DNA of 64,000 bases. Origin: Neurospora intermedia. Its lineage: Eukaryota > Ascomycota > Sordariomycetes > Sordariales > Sordariaceae. The stretch lies in the NCBI GenBank assembly GCA_037102815.1, contig BTPP01000001.1:1575001-1639000 (forward strand), given 5' to 3'. Position 1 is the first letter of the stretch, and every line of letters begins with the position of its first letter. The position numbers and the translations under genes were made by a program. Under the pieces are notes generated by a model that did not search any database, was not told where the DNA came from, and saw nothing but the letters and a program-made list of their open reading frames with translations. Shown piece after piece: positions 10,589 through 21,057 of the stretch.

Positions 10589-12978
10589 TTACAACAACTC
10601 CCCTTTCCAAGGTCGACGCACAGCAGCAGCAGCCTCCTGAGACCCGGAAACCATTGCAAAACCCAGATACTTGCCGTTACCGCTTTCGACCACGCCGTAC
10701 TGAATCATCGGCTCTCCTTCTTCTTTTTCGTCAATGGGTTTCTTCCTTCGGCCGCGTTGGCGGAAATGCTTGGCCAGTCGTTTAGCTGAAGCGTTGCCGC
10801 TACAACCGGCCAAGACACTGGCCAGTTGTTGTTCTTGTTGATCGATATAACTGCCACTGATGCTGTTGTAACTCATTTGTGTCATTTCGGTGGCTGTCTC
10901 ATCCTGGATGATTATTTCGTCTCCGACTGATCCATCGATGTCCGCTGGGCGATATTCGTCTGATTGTTCAACCCTGGACCCTTCCTGTTGAAGAATGGTA
11001 TTGGCAAACTCCAGAGGACTCATGGAGAAATCTCTTCCCAGCTTCCACCAGCCCCTGAAAAGGAACAGAATCGCCACTGGTCCGACAAGACTGACTACGA
11101 CTGCGAGAGCCAAGGCTGGTCGACTAGCGGAATACTGTAGTTGGGTGTAGTGGCGTGTGTACGGAACGTTTTTTTGCATAAGATCGGGTAGTTGTACGCT
11201 GCTACTTTCGCCTGCAAGATACTCGTTGGAAGGGCCGGCAGCGGCACGGACAGACATGCGAAAGGCTATTTCGCGGTAAGTGTCGATGATATAATCCATG
11301 GGATCGTTGAAGTATTGATAGCATGGCGAGCCATGTTCACTGGCGGTCCAGTTGGCAGCGTACAGGTTGGCAATAAGACCTTCGTAGTTCATTGAATAAC
11401 CGTGATTGAAGGCATACTGCATCCAAGAGGTGGAGTTGAAGAGTGAGGTTCCTACTTGCCAAAGGGGAAGCACGGTGTTCTCCGTTGGATACTCTAGGTC
11501 ATGCATATACGCATAACTTGGAGGTGTTGGTTTAGTTCGACCTAAGAAATAGGAGGTAGGCTCAAACATAGCATTGTAACAACACTTACATGGGCTTTAT
11601 AAACCTGTCATCTTTCCAGCTCTTTGACTGCAAGGTCGCAATGTCTCCCTGGAGAGTCAAGTTGTATAGTACTGCTCCAGGGTTAAGATTGCATGTATGC
11701 CTAAGAAACATGCCGGTGCATTCGGTATCAGTTTTCCGTCTTGTGGTGATTTGAATCATTGACCTGTTTGAAGAGATAGCACCGGGGTTGTCAATAAGAT
11801 TGTCATCCATAACTGGCATTATGGATGTCTCGAATATGATCTTTTTCCGATATTCATTATGTTCTTTCTGTGGTTCGATTGTCTTCCAATCAAGATCATA
11901 TGTATCCGAGCTGTTTCTTCGTTCTGTACAGTTGATAACATCGAAGCCGAATGCCTGAACCAACGATCTCAAGTTAGTTGTGGCCAGTAAAACGACAGCT
12001 CAAGATGATGCTAGGATGATTGGAGTATTGGGCCAAGAGCATATCTCACCTCGATAGTTAAGGTGCAGTCCTCACAATATACCCCTCTCATCCGAATGGG
12101 CGCTTTGTTTAGAAGGTCGTGGACCACATCTGAGAATCCGGGAGCGAATTGCCCAATGGGCCGCGTATACTCCACATCTAAACTGCCGAACTTTCTGCCC
12201 CAAAGGCTGCTGATATTCAAAGTGACCGGAAGATCAATGGTATTGTTCTGCCATACATCGACCAATTGAACATACGAGGCTCGTTGCATCAGAGGACCGC
12301 GAAGGAGGGCCGTGACTGTGACGAGGATAGATACTGTTCAAACGTAAGTGATGAGGCCATAAATATCTCTGATGTGGTGAAGACCGGGGCAGGGAAGTAT
12401 TGAAATTCTAACCTGAACTGACGCGAATCGCTTTTCCCTGGAAGATGGACTTGACCGCGCCCATGGTGCTTGACGACCCAGTCCAGTTATGGTGGAGGCT
12501 GCTAATCTGTATGTTGTGTCAGTTGACATCATACTCACTGGCAGCCGAGAAATGCCGGAACTCAACTGGTAACGGCGTTGTTGCTTGGACCCAGAAGAAT
12601 ATCACGGCCGCTTGGGCAAAGGCAAGCCCCATGGACGCGTTTGCAAGAGTCGACGTGTAGGCCAACAGGACAGCGGACTGTCTGGGCCCGGACCATTCTT
12701 CTTCCGGATAACCATCACTCGCGAGAACAACTGCTATAGCGAGTCCTGTACCTGATTCTTGCAATTAACATTGTCATCATTTGGCCACAGCCGCAGTGTT
12801 CAAGGAGACGTATCAGTGAGTGCTCACAGCATATACAAAGGATCAGAAGAATCATCCCGCACCAGGGAAAACGTCTGAAGCCGCCTGGCCTCCAAGGGAG
12901 CTTGCCCGCAGAGTCCTTTGGTACGTGTTTGATATATGGAGATATTGGGTTTTTGATCAGCGACTCCATGGCTATCAT
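10589..12978 (-). CDS. Fungal multi-pass membrane protein of unknown function
   Basis: Six exons on the - strand: 12978-12828, 12751-12567, 12506-12413, 12333-12050, 11954-11590, 11516-10589; 668 residues. I set the exons by frame and by resemblance to a large fungal family (features PWRPG-F-RRFPW near the N-terminus, LHxxW after the second membrane helix, GPLMQRAS after the third, FRGWW after the last). Predicted helices lie at about residues 41-62, 75-100, 140-160 and 492-513. A cysteine-bearing segment of about 330 residues between helices three and four carries Asn-X-Ser/Thr sites and is probably outside the cell; the tail after 520 is cytoplasmic. It is loosely like DUF3176 proteins, but I cannot name the family with certainty. 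The second intron uses an unusual GTTGAG donor. Function unknown; the start codon could also be the second ATG at 12969. Confidence 0.7.
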
Positions 12979-14033
12979 ATCAAGTTCTCCAGTCAGCGAT
13001 GAACAACAAGGTCTGGACCGAATATGGGAGTGGTAGTGGAGAGTGAAGCAAGCTAGATGCCTATACTAATTGGTTTAATAGTCAACAGGAGGGCCTTAAA
13101 ATTGTACATTGGTGCTTCGACTAAGCGGTGCTGGAGCAGCTTTCCTTCAGTCGCCATGAGTGCTTGGAGACATTGTATGCAAATTGGAAGCAACTTGGTG
13201 TACAGGCGTTCAGGTTGTGCGAACTCGGATCCCGCTGTGTAGTAGATTAACGACCTCATGCCGAATGAATATAGCTAGATGGCCGGCAAGGGACTAAACG
13301 GCGGGTTAAATTCGTTGTGTATCGTCAGAGCCATCGTGAGTCGTTGTACAACAAATTTATCTTGAACATGGAAGTCCGTGTCGCAGGAGTCTCGCTGATG
13401 AAGACTATCCGCCTTGCATGGTGCGGCCTTTGCGGTTAACCTGAGTGTGAAGGTTGAATGCAGCGAGGCATAAATGCTGTAGCTGTCGTACCTGCACAAC
13501 AAAATTCTAAATGGGAGGTTGATGTTGGAAATTGCTGGCTAGGCTGATTGCAGGCATTGCCATAGATGAAGGATGCAATTCCATTGGTGATGCTGCAACA
13601 CGAAAAGCAGACGAGCATCTGGATGAAGTCGTCCCACTTCACCCCTCACTGAGCCAGGCCATTTTAATTACCGACGGCAGGAGCATAGACGTTGCCCGTG
13701 TCGTGGTTGCCTCCCATGACCATTATGGCTCCGCTGGCTGGTGATGGTCAGAAGACGGGAAAGGAAGGAGGATCTTGAAAGGAGGAAGTAAACAAATTGA
13801 ACCGCCAAGCACTGTAGTAGTGGAGTCGTATACTGCTAATTGGCACTGTGCCTCCCACTGAGTGCCTCTTGTCAAATGCCAAGAGCGCCTCCAGCTTCCA
13901 CTTCGACTTGCAGCCTGCCGGTATTTTGCCGCTAACTCAAATGTTTGGAGCTACCTCTACGGCCACCACGGTCACAATCCTAGCCACCGCGTCTCTGCGA
14001 TACATCAAAACATTCTCCTAGAAAACCGCCGCC
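12979..14033. other. Divergent intergenic region
   Basis: About 1.05 kb between two divergently transcribed genes, so it should carry both promoters. No convincing exon of the membrane-protein gene was found upstream of 12978, although a short 5' exon cannot be excluded. Nothing else distinctive. Confidence 0.5.
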
Positions 14034-16938
14034 ATGTCTAGACGGGATTTCCTCAGTCAACCCGCACCCGAGAACTACGTCGCCGGTCTCGGTCGTGGTG
14101 CCACGGGTTTCACTACACGATCCGATCTTGGTCCCGCGCGCGAGGGTCCCAGTGAAGACCAGATCAAGGCGGCCGTCGCGAAGAGATCTGCACAGCTAGG
14201 TCTGACCGAGGCCAAGGACGACGACAATGAAGACGATGGCCGGTACCAGGATCCTGACAACGAAGTCGGCTTGTTTGCCGGCGGCATATACGAAAAGGAC
14301 GACGAGGAGGCAGATCGGATATGGAAAGAGGTAGACGACAGGATGGCGAAGCGGCGACAGAAGCAAAGGTTAGTTTTCACCTCGTATACATCACTTGACA
14401 TCCTACACAAACTCACAAACCACCCTTTTCCCCTTCCCCAACAATTTCAAGCAAGCATGTGGTTTATCGGTAAAGATAGATGAAAAGCAGAGTACCGACA
14501 AGAAATCGCATTTTCACAGGGAAGCACGAGAAGAAGCGGAACGATTAGAGTACGAACGAAAGAATCCCAAAATCCAACAACAATTCGCCGGCCTCAAACG
14601 CGCGCTCGAGACGGTCACCGACGAAGAATGGGCAAACCTACCAGATCCCAAGGACCTTACCGGCAGGACCAAGAGGGCACGCCAGGCTCGCATGGAGCGC
14701 TTCTACGCCGTTCCCGACAGTGTCCTTGCTGCCGCGAGAGATTCCGGCCAGTTCGGTACCACCGTTGCAGAAGACGGCACCGCCACCGAGGGGGTCAACA
14801 AAGATGGCACAGTTACAGATTTCGCAAAGATCGGTGCGGCCCGCGACAAGGTGTTGAGGGCGCGTTTGGAACAGCAATCACAGTCGAGTAGTGTGGCAAC
14901 GGCGGGAAGCGCGACGAGTATCGACCCCAAGGGCTACCTGACATCCCTTTCGAGCATGCAGGGTGCGGAACAAAGCATTGGAGACATTGAGCAGTTCAGG
15001 AAGATGCTCAAGTCGGCTGTCGACTCGAACCCCAAACAGGCAGCCAGTTGGATTGCTGCAGCGAGATTGGAAATTGCGGCTGGAAAGCCTGGTGCTGCCC
15101 GCAGCTTGATTGCCAAGGGCTGCGAACACTGCCCGAAGAGCGAGGACATTTGGCTGGAAAACATTCATTTGAACGACAACCGGAACGCCAAGGTCATTGC
15201 GGCACAGGCTATTCAAGCTAACCCCCACTCGGTCAAGCTTTGGGTGGAAGCGATGAAGCTGGAAAACGACCCTAGATCAAAGAAGAAGGTTATCCGGAGA
15301 GCTCTCGATCATAACCAAGAGTCCGAAGCGCTATGGAAGGAGGCTGTCAACCTCGAGGAGGACGTCGAAGACGCCCGCATTCTACTAGCCAAGGCGACGG
15401 AGCTTATCCCGGAGTCGCTCGACCTCTGGTTGGCACTGGCCCGTCTCGAGACTCCGGAAAACGCCCGCAAGGTTCTCAACAAGGCCGTCAAGAAGCTTCC
15501 CAACTCTCACGAACTCTGGATCGCCGCCGCTCGTCTGGAAGAACAACTAGGCGAAGGCAAGAAGCGGCCCGTGATGAAAAACGCCGTCAAGTTCCTCGCC
15601 AAGCAGAACGCCATGCCCAAGCGCGAGGAATGGATCGCCGAAGCCGAAAAGTGCGAAGAAGAAGGCGCCGTCATCACTTGCAGCAACATCATCGAAGAAA
15701 CGCTCGGCTGGGGTCTCGACGAGGACGACGACCGCAAGGAGCTCTGGATGGAAGACGCGCGCGCCTCCATCAACCGGGACAAGTTCGCCACCGCGCGCGC
15801 CATCTACGCCTACGCCATCCGCGTCTTCCCCAACAGCAAATCGCTCTACACGGCCGCCATCGACCTGGAGCGCAACCACGGCAGCAAGGAAGATCTCTGG
15901 CACGCGCTCGAAAAGGCCGTCGAGGCCTGCCCGCACTACGAAGTCTTCTGGCTCATGCTCGCGCGCGAGAAAGCCGCCGAGGCAGGCGTCGACGAGGCCC
16001 GCCTCGTCCTTGCCCGCGCCTTCAAGCAGAACCCGGACAGCGAGGACATCTGGCTGGCGGCCGTCAAGCTCGAAGCCGACAACGGCTTCATCGACAAAGC
16101 CCGCGAACTCCTCAAAACCGCGCGCCAGAATGCGCCTACCGATCGCGTATGGATGCGCTCCGTGGCGTTTGAGCGTCAACAAGGCGACAACGAGGCTGCT
16201 TTGGATCTCGTCCAACAGGCCTTACAGCTCTTCCCTTCCAAGCCCAAACTCTGGATGATGAAGGGTCAGATCTACGAAGACCTCGGCCAACTTGGTCCTG
16301 CGCGGGAAGCCTACAGCACCGGCGTGCGCGCCGTCCCCTCGTCCATCCCGCTCTGGCTTCTGTACTCCCGTCTAGAAGAAAAGGCCGGCAACGTCGTCAA
16401 GGCGCGCTCGGTCCTCGACCGCGCCCGCCAAGCCGTGCCCAAGTCCCCGGAGCTGTGGACGGAACTCATCCGCGTCGAGCGGCGCGCGGGTAACTTGAAC
16501 CAGGCTAAGTCGCTCATGGCGCAAGCGTTACAGCAGATGCCCAAATCGGGCTTGCTGTGGGCGGAAAGGATTCTCAACCTCGAGCCGCGCACGCAGCGGA
16601 AATCGTTGCTTGCCGAGGCAGTGAAGAAGGTGGAAGACGATCCGATCCTGCTGGTCACGGCCGCGAGGATTCTGTGGGCGGAAAGGAAGCTGGATCGGGC
16701 GCAGAACTGGTTCGAGAAGGCGCTGTTGCTGGATCGCGATGTGGGCGATACGTGGGCGTGGTATTACAAGTTTTTGGTGCAGCATGGGACGGAGGAGAAG
16801 AGGGCGGATTTGGTGGCCAAGTGCGTCTTGGTTGATCCTAGGCATGGAGAGGAGTGGACGAGGGTGGCCAAGGATCCGAAGAATGCGGGAAAGAAGACGG
16901 ACGAGGTGTTGAAGTTGGTGGCGGAGACGTTGTCTTAA
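14034..16938 (+). CDS. prp1: Pre-mRNA splicing factor Prp1/PRP6 (U5 / tri-snRNP protein)
   Basis: Two exons, 14034-14368 and 14520-16938, joined across a 151-nt intron so that the protein reads KRRQKQREAREEAERLEYER; 917 residues, the usual size for the family. The N-terminal PRP1_N domain begins SRRDFLSQPAPENYVAGLGR and includes ATGFTTRSDLGPARE. From about residue 290 to the end the protein is built of HAT (half-TPR) repeats, each with the pattern W-x-x-A-x-x-x-E (for example ELWIAAARLEEQLG, DIWLAAVKLEAD, LWLLYSRLEEKAG). Prp6 bridges U5 and U4/U6 snRNPs in the tri-snRNP and is needed before catalytic activation of the spliceosome. Codon use in the repeat region is strongly GC-biased at third positions, typical of highly expressed Neurospora genes. 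Identification is secure. Confidence 0.96.
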
Positions 16939-17363
16939 GGGGGTTGGTTGTTTACTATGTAGAGTATTTGTGATGCTAATGTGATGGTGTTGAGGGATGA
17001 TCAGCGCTGGGTTGGGTAAAAAAAAAAAACAATACTCAATAGAGCAGCGCGAATTTCATTTGATTCAATCACGATCAGTCCTGTTATGTTTCTTTGTTTT
17101 GATGGTTCGCAATTATTCGAATTAACTTGTTTTATAAAAGCCTTTCAAATGCCCTAACAAGTCCTAGAACTCCCGAATCATCCATGGATGATGCATTAGC
17201 TTTAGCGTGCGTAACCTCCCCCCAAACTCATGATATCATTAACCCTTTCATCATTATCAATCATAGACAAACGCCTGACATGCTTTCGTTCCTTCCCTTT
17301 CGCGCACTTAGTTGCTGTCGTTGTTGCTTTTCGATCTATTTATTTCGAGGATGGCCGCCAAAT
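16939..17363. other. Convergent 3' intergenic region
   Basis: 425 bp between the 3' ends of prp1 (+) and the CWH-like gene (-). It holds the two 3' UTRs and an A run near 17019-17030. Nothing else seen. Confidence 0.6.
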
Positions 17364-17970
17364 TTACTTGGAGTTGCTGCCACCAAACCAGCTGGAAACC
17401 CCAGCTTTAGCTTCGGCAGCCTTCTGCTCCACGGTGCGGTCGAACTGGTCAATCTTCTTGAGCGCTTCGGCCTTGGTGTCCTTGGCGAGGGCTTCGGCTT
17501 GCGACTTGGTTGAAGAGTAGGTCTTGTCTGCTTGGGAGACCTGTTTCGCAGTATCATTATCACTTGTCAGCACTTGTTCGCGTTCGCGTGTGGGAGTAGT
17601 AGTAATAGTAGTGGTGGTGAAGACAGAAGGAAAAAGAAAACTTACAGCCTCATCAATCTTGCTACCGATCTCCTTGCCGTAGTGGGCACCCTCCTGGCGG
17701 GCGTTGGTCTGCGAAGAGTTGGGCAGCTCAGACTTGATCTTGGCGGCGCCGCGGTGGAGGTCGGCTGGTTTTGATACATAGTTAGTATCGTTGCGCGAAT
17801 GTAGTAGGGATAGAAATTAGGAGAGACGGAGGGTGTGATGAGATGATGGGATACGCACCCTCAAACTTCTTCTCAGCGGCCGAAGGGCTGCCTCCGGACT
17901 TCCAGATGTAGTAGCCGCCGAGACCGACAACGCCGGCGCCGAGAATGGGGAGAACGCGAGACTGAGACAT
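17364..17970 (-). CDS. Small CWH-type (calcofluor white hypersensitive) protein
   Basis: Three exons on the - strand: 17970-17859, 17764-17646, 17540-17364; 135 residues. Introns of 94 and 105 nt have good signals (GTGCGT and GTAAGT donors, CAG acceptors). The protein begins MSQSRVLPILGAGVVGLGGY, a single short hydrophobic segment with glycine pairs that probably anchors it in a membrane (mitochondrial or ER), followed by a charged helical tail rich in Lys, Glu, Ala and Ser (SKIDEAVSQADKTYSSTK) and ends in SSWFGGSNSK. This layout matches small fungal proteins annotated as calcofluor white hypersensitive, whose molecular role is unclear. The name is family resemblance only. The gene is convergent with prp1. 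Confidence 0.75.
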
Positions 17971-18978
17971 TTTGGGATGTTGTTGTTGTTGTTGTTGTGA
18001 TATTAAAGTTTAGTATGTGTGTTGTAATTATTGCGTGGTTTGCGATTGTCGCGTGAGTGGTTATTTGGAGTGTTGATTTGTTTGTGTTGTTGTGGTGGTG
18101 TTGATGTGTAAGTGGTCAGGATAATGTAGACAGACGATGGACGATATTATATACTTTTAATGCAAGTGGTGCTCCAGAATGCATATGTCATCCCTTCCTT
18201 CACCTTTCCACTCCCGTCCCAAAGTTCTCCAATTTCCACCATACCAAATTCCCAGTTGGACGTGCTTGTTGCTTGCTTGCTTCCGAGTTTAACGGCTGCT
18301 GTGTCAAGGCCCGTGGTGCCTTCCGTCCTGGCATTCAATCATGAATTCATGACGTAGGTCGCTCTGGCCCTGAGCGGGGCCGTTGATATAGTGGGGAACG
18401 TGTGGAGGCCAAGACTAGATCTGGGACCCACTTGTGTGCTTAAGGTAAGGGCCAGGGTTATTTCTGGCAGGCAGTCGTTAACAGTAATTGATCAAAGAAC
18501 GACCTAAGAACTCATGCTTTACCTGGCACAGCCATTGGGACGCTGGAAATATCAGACATTCCTTAAGAGTGTGAAGTTTCCCAAAACATAGTGTCGTTTT
18601 CGAGATTCCGTCGAAGGTACTTTGCGAGCTTCAGCATTGTTCCGTCGAAAATGTTAATGTACGATACTCAGCCCTGGAGCTCAACTAGCTAGCTGGAGCT
18701 ACTGTGGACACACCTGCCTAGACGAATTACATCATTAGGCTAGGTGGATGCGCTTGGTTGCGCACATGAGTCCAGAACTTACAGGGCCCTCCAGTTGCGC
18801 TTGCTAGTGTACACTAGTGTAGAGACTCCCTCTTGGTACCAGCCTCCAGAGTCCAACCCAGCCAGCACCTTGGAACACACGCAGGTATCGTGGCACTTTT
18901 CAGTTCTGCCAGTCGACCATCCAACTCGACCTCGCTGCGTCACACTCCCGTCTGCAAGCCAAACGCCTTGCCTGAGGT

Positions 18979-19008
18979 GCCTGCCTGCCTGCCTGCCTGC
19001 CTGCCTGC
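18979..19008. repeat. (CCTG)n microsatellite
   Basis: Seven copies of the tetranucleotide GCCT/CCTG in the leader region of the dysferlin-domain gene. Confidence 0.9.
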
Positions 19009-19034
19009 TTGCTGTCGTCCACCCTCGAACCCCT

Positions 19035-19052
19035 GGATCCCGAGTTTTCCAG
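19035..19052 (-). repeat. 18-bp fragment identical to 5S rRNA
   Basis: GGATCCCGAGTTTTCCAG occurs here and, in the same orientation, inside both 5S genes (10462-10479 in the first). Sequence on either side does not match 5S. It may be a remnant of a 5S pseudogene or chance; the length makes pure chance unlikely within 64 kb. Confidence 0.45.
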
Positions 19053-19307
19053 AGATCTACCTACCTGCTCCATTCCAGATGTCCGTGTCTATGAGCAGTA
19101 GGTAAAGAAGGAAATAAGAAGACACACGCGACCTTTGACCCCAGAGCGCGCGTCTCCACGGCGTTGGCTCCGACCCTTACGCCCCTTAGCCAGGTCCACA
19201 GCCAACGGGTCCATCAAGCAAGTACACTACACTACCTACTTTGATGTCTTTGTCCCTGTCTACATTGTTACATACATCATCTCGGCTACTATTGTGACCG
19301 AGTAGCC

Positions 19308-21057
19308 ATGCCCAAAATCCGTCGTCATCACCGTTCATCTCGTCGCGTGCCTCCGCCAAAGGACAGCGACTTCGACCATGAAATCACCTTGATAGACAAG
19401 GAAGACGCTTCGCCAACTAGTTCCAGAGAATCTCTTGCGCACATCAACACAAATGGAGACACCCAAAAAGCCCCAGAGCCTTCCGGTTCCCGCCCGCAGA
19501 AACGTCTCTCCGTTTCCACCGAGCCTAGACCCGTAGTAGAGAACGGAGATGCGACTCCACATCGCACCGAAATAAGTCAGGGTACCGCAATCGCAGAAAA
19601 TGACGCGAAAGCTACGATACCGTTGGATGGTCCATCCGTTTACGTCCAACGTAAGTCTAACTCTAGCCAACTTCACCAACTTTGTGAACTCGTATAGTCG
19701 AGCCACAATCGGGCTCCATGGAAGTACTAACATCACCAAACCAGAACCTACCCCGGAGCCCACCGAAGTTGAACGCAAACTATCCTTCCCATCTCTCAAG
19801 TCCAAACCCACCAAGGCTTCGAAGGCCTCCAAAGTCTCCCACGAGGCCAATGGCAGCACCCGCCGAAAATCCCTAACCACCCCCGAATCCGCTATCGACA
19901 TCCTCTATGAGAATCAACGCGGCTGTTTCCTCTGCGGCAGCCCCCTCTTCTCTGGCAAAGCCCTCGGCCCTCTCGACCCGCCAGCATGGACCAACTTTGC
20001 ACACAGTGCCTCCCCAACGGACATCACCAACGCGCAGGTTCCCGACCCGTCATGGGAGTGGGCGTGGCCCGAGTGGCGCGTCAACCATGAGAAGGACTAT
20101 GCCGATGAAGAAGGGTGGGAGTACAGCTTTGCGTTCAGTAAGAGATTGTCATGGCACCGCCCAAAGTGCTGGAACTCATTTGTCAGAAGGAGGGCATGGA
20201 TACGGAAACGTGTGAAAAAAGCAGCTGGGTATGAGGCTCTGCAAGAGGGACAGGATGCGTCCAAGCTGAACCCAGATTACTTTACCGTCCGGGCTTCCGC
20301 CGAGATGAACAGGGCGAGGAGCCGGAGCCGGAGCCGGAGTCGGAGCATGAGCAGGACGCGTACCAGGAGCCGCAGTCCCAGCCGGGCTAGCTCGGTGTTG
20401 AACTCGCGCCGGAGTCGGGCGAGCATGCGGAGTATCTCGGAGGTATTGGAGGAAGAAAATGAGATGATGGAGGATATTGAGAATGTCGAGCAGTTGCTTG
20501 CGGTGCTGAGGGAGTGCAGGATTGACAGGGAGAAGATCGAGGCGGTGAATAATTATCTTGAGCATGCCGATGATAATCTCGAAGGACTGGCGGGCGCTAT
20601 GCACGATATCATGTCCATGTTCATCTTCCAGGCTTCGAGACGGGCGATGTTGGCGAGACTTACGGAGGTCTATGACAAGACTATCGAAGAGCGGGAGAGG
20701 AAGGAGAAGGAGGAGAAAGAGGAAAAGGGTAAGGGCAAGTCTACCGACGACAAAGCCACTCCTCCAGCAGATGGAGCGATGTCCTCACCAGCATCACCAC
20801 CACCACCACTTAGCCCCGAAGAACTCCAAGAGAAACAATCTCGCCGAGAAGAGAACCTCCACCAGGCTGTCAAGAGAGCTGACGAGGAAGTCAGACGCCT
20901 GGAGTACTGGAGCGATGTCAAGGAAATGGTCATAGAGGGAGAGACCAAAGACGCCGTGAGTACCAAGAAGGGCTGGGATCCTAGCTGGCAGGGTGTAGAT
21001 AACTCGGGGCCGGCACAGCCGCCGGCACCGAGTCATGACGATCCTCAGACAAAGTAG
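19308..21057 (+). CDS. Dysferlin-domain protein, Spo73/Mug65-like, with Arg-Ser tract
   Basis: Two exons, 19308-19650 and 19745-21057, phase-1 intron of 94 nt; 551 residues. Residues about 164-270 form a dysferlin (DysF) module: IDILYENQRGCFLCGSPLFS, then WEWAWPEWRV, EEGWEYSFAFS and RRRAWIRKRVKK, with the spaced tryptophans and arginines of DysFN/DysFC. Related proteins are S. pombe Mug65, yeast Spo73 and the N-terminal region of TECPR1; yeast Spo73 acts in prospore membrane extension. The N-terminus (to about 115) is charged and disordered. Just after the DysF module comes an Arg-Ser tract (RARSRSRSRSRSMSRTRTRS) at about 304-327, then acidic helices and a coiled-coil-like region rich in Glu/Lys/Arg. 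No membrane segment is visible. The DysF assignment is firm; the biological role in this fungus is inference. Confidence 0.82.

Larger units (their letters stand above)
17971..19307. other. Divergent intergenic region with CTGC microsatellite
   Basis: About 1.3 kb of shared upstream sequence. It starts with a TGTTGTTG tract (17974-17998) just before the CWH-like start codon, carries a (CCTG)n tract at 18979-19008 and an 18-bp stretch identical to 5S rRNA at 19035-19052. No supportable gene. Confidence 0.55.

Noticed and set aside
11517-11569. Using the TTAG at about 11536 as acceptor for the last exon of the membrane-protein gene
   Set aside because: It puts the last exon out of phase with the GTAAGT donor after 11590; the acceptor at 11517 keeps frame and leaves an ACTAAAC branch-like word at a normal distance.
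15333-16215. Open frames on both strands within prp1 HAT repeats (279 and 222 codons)
   Set aside because: Arg-rich or Asp/Val-rich shadow translations of the HAT repeat exon; no independent support.
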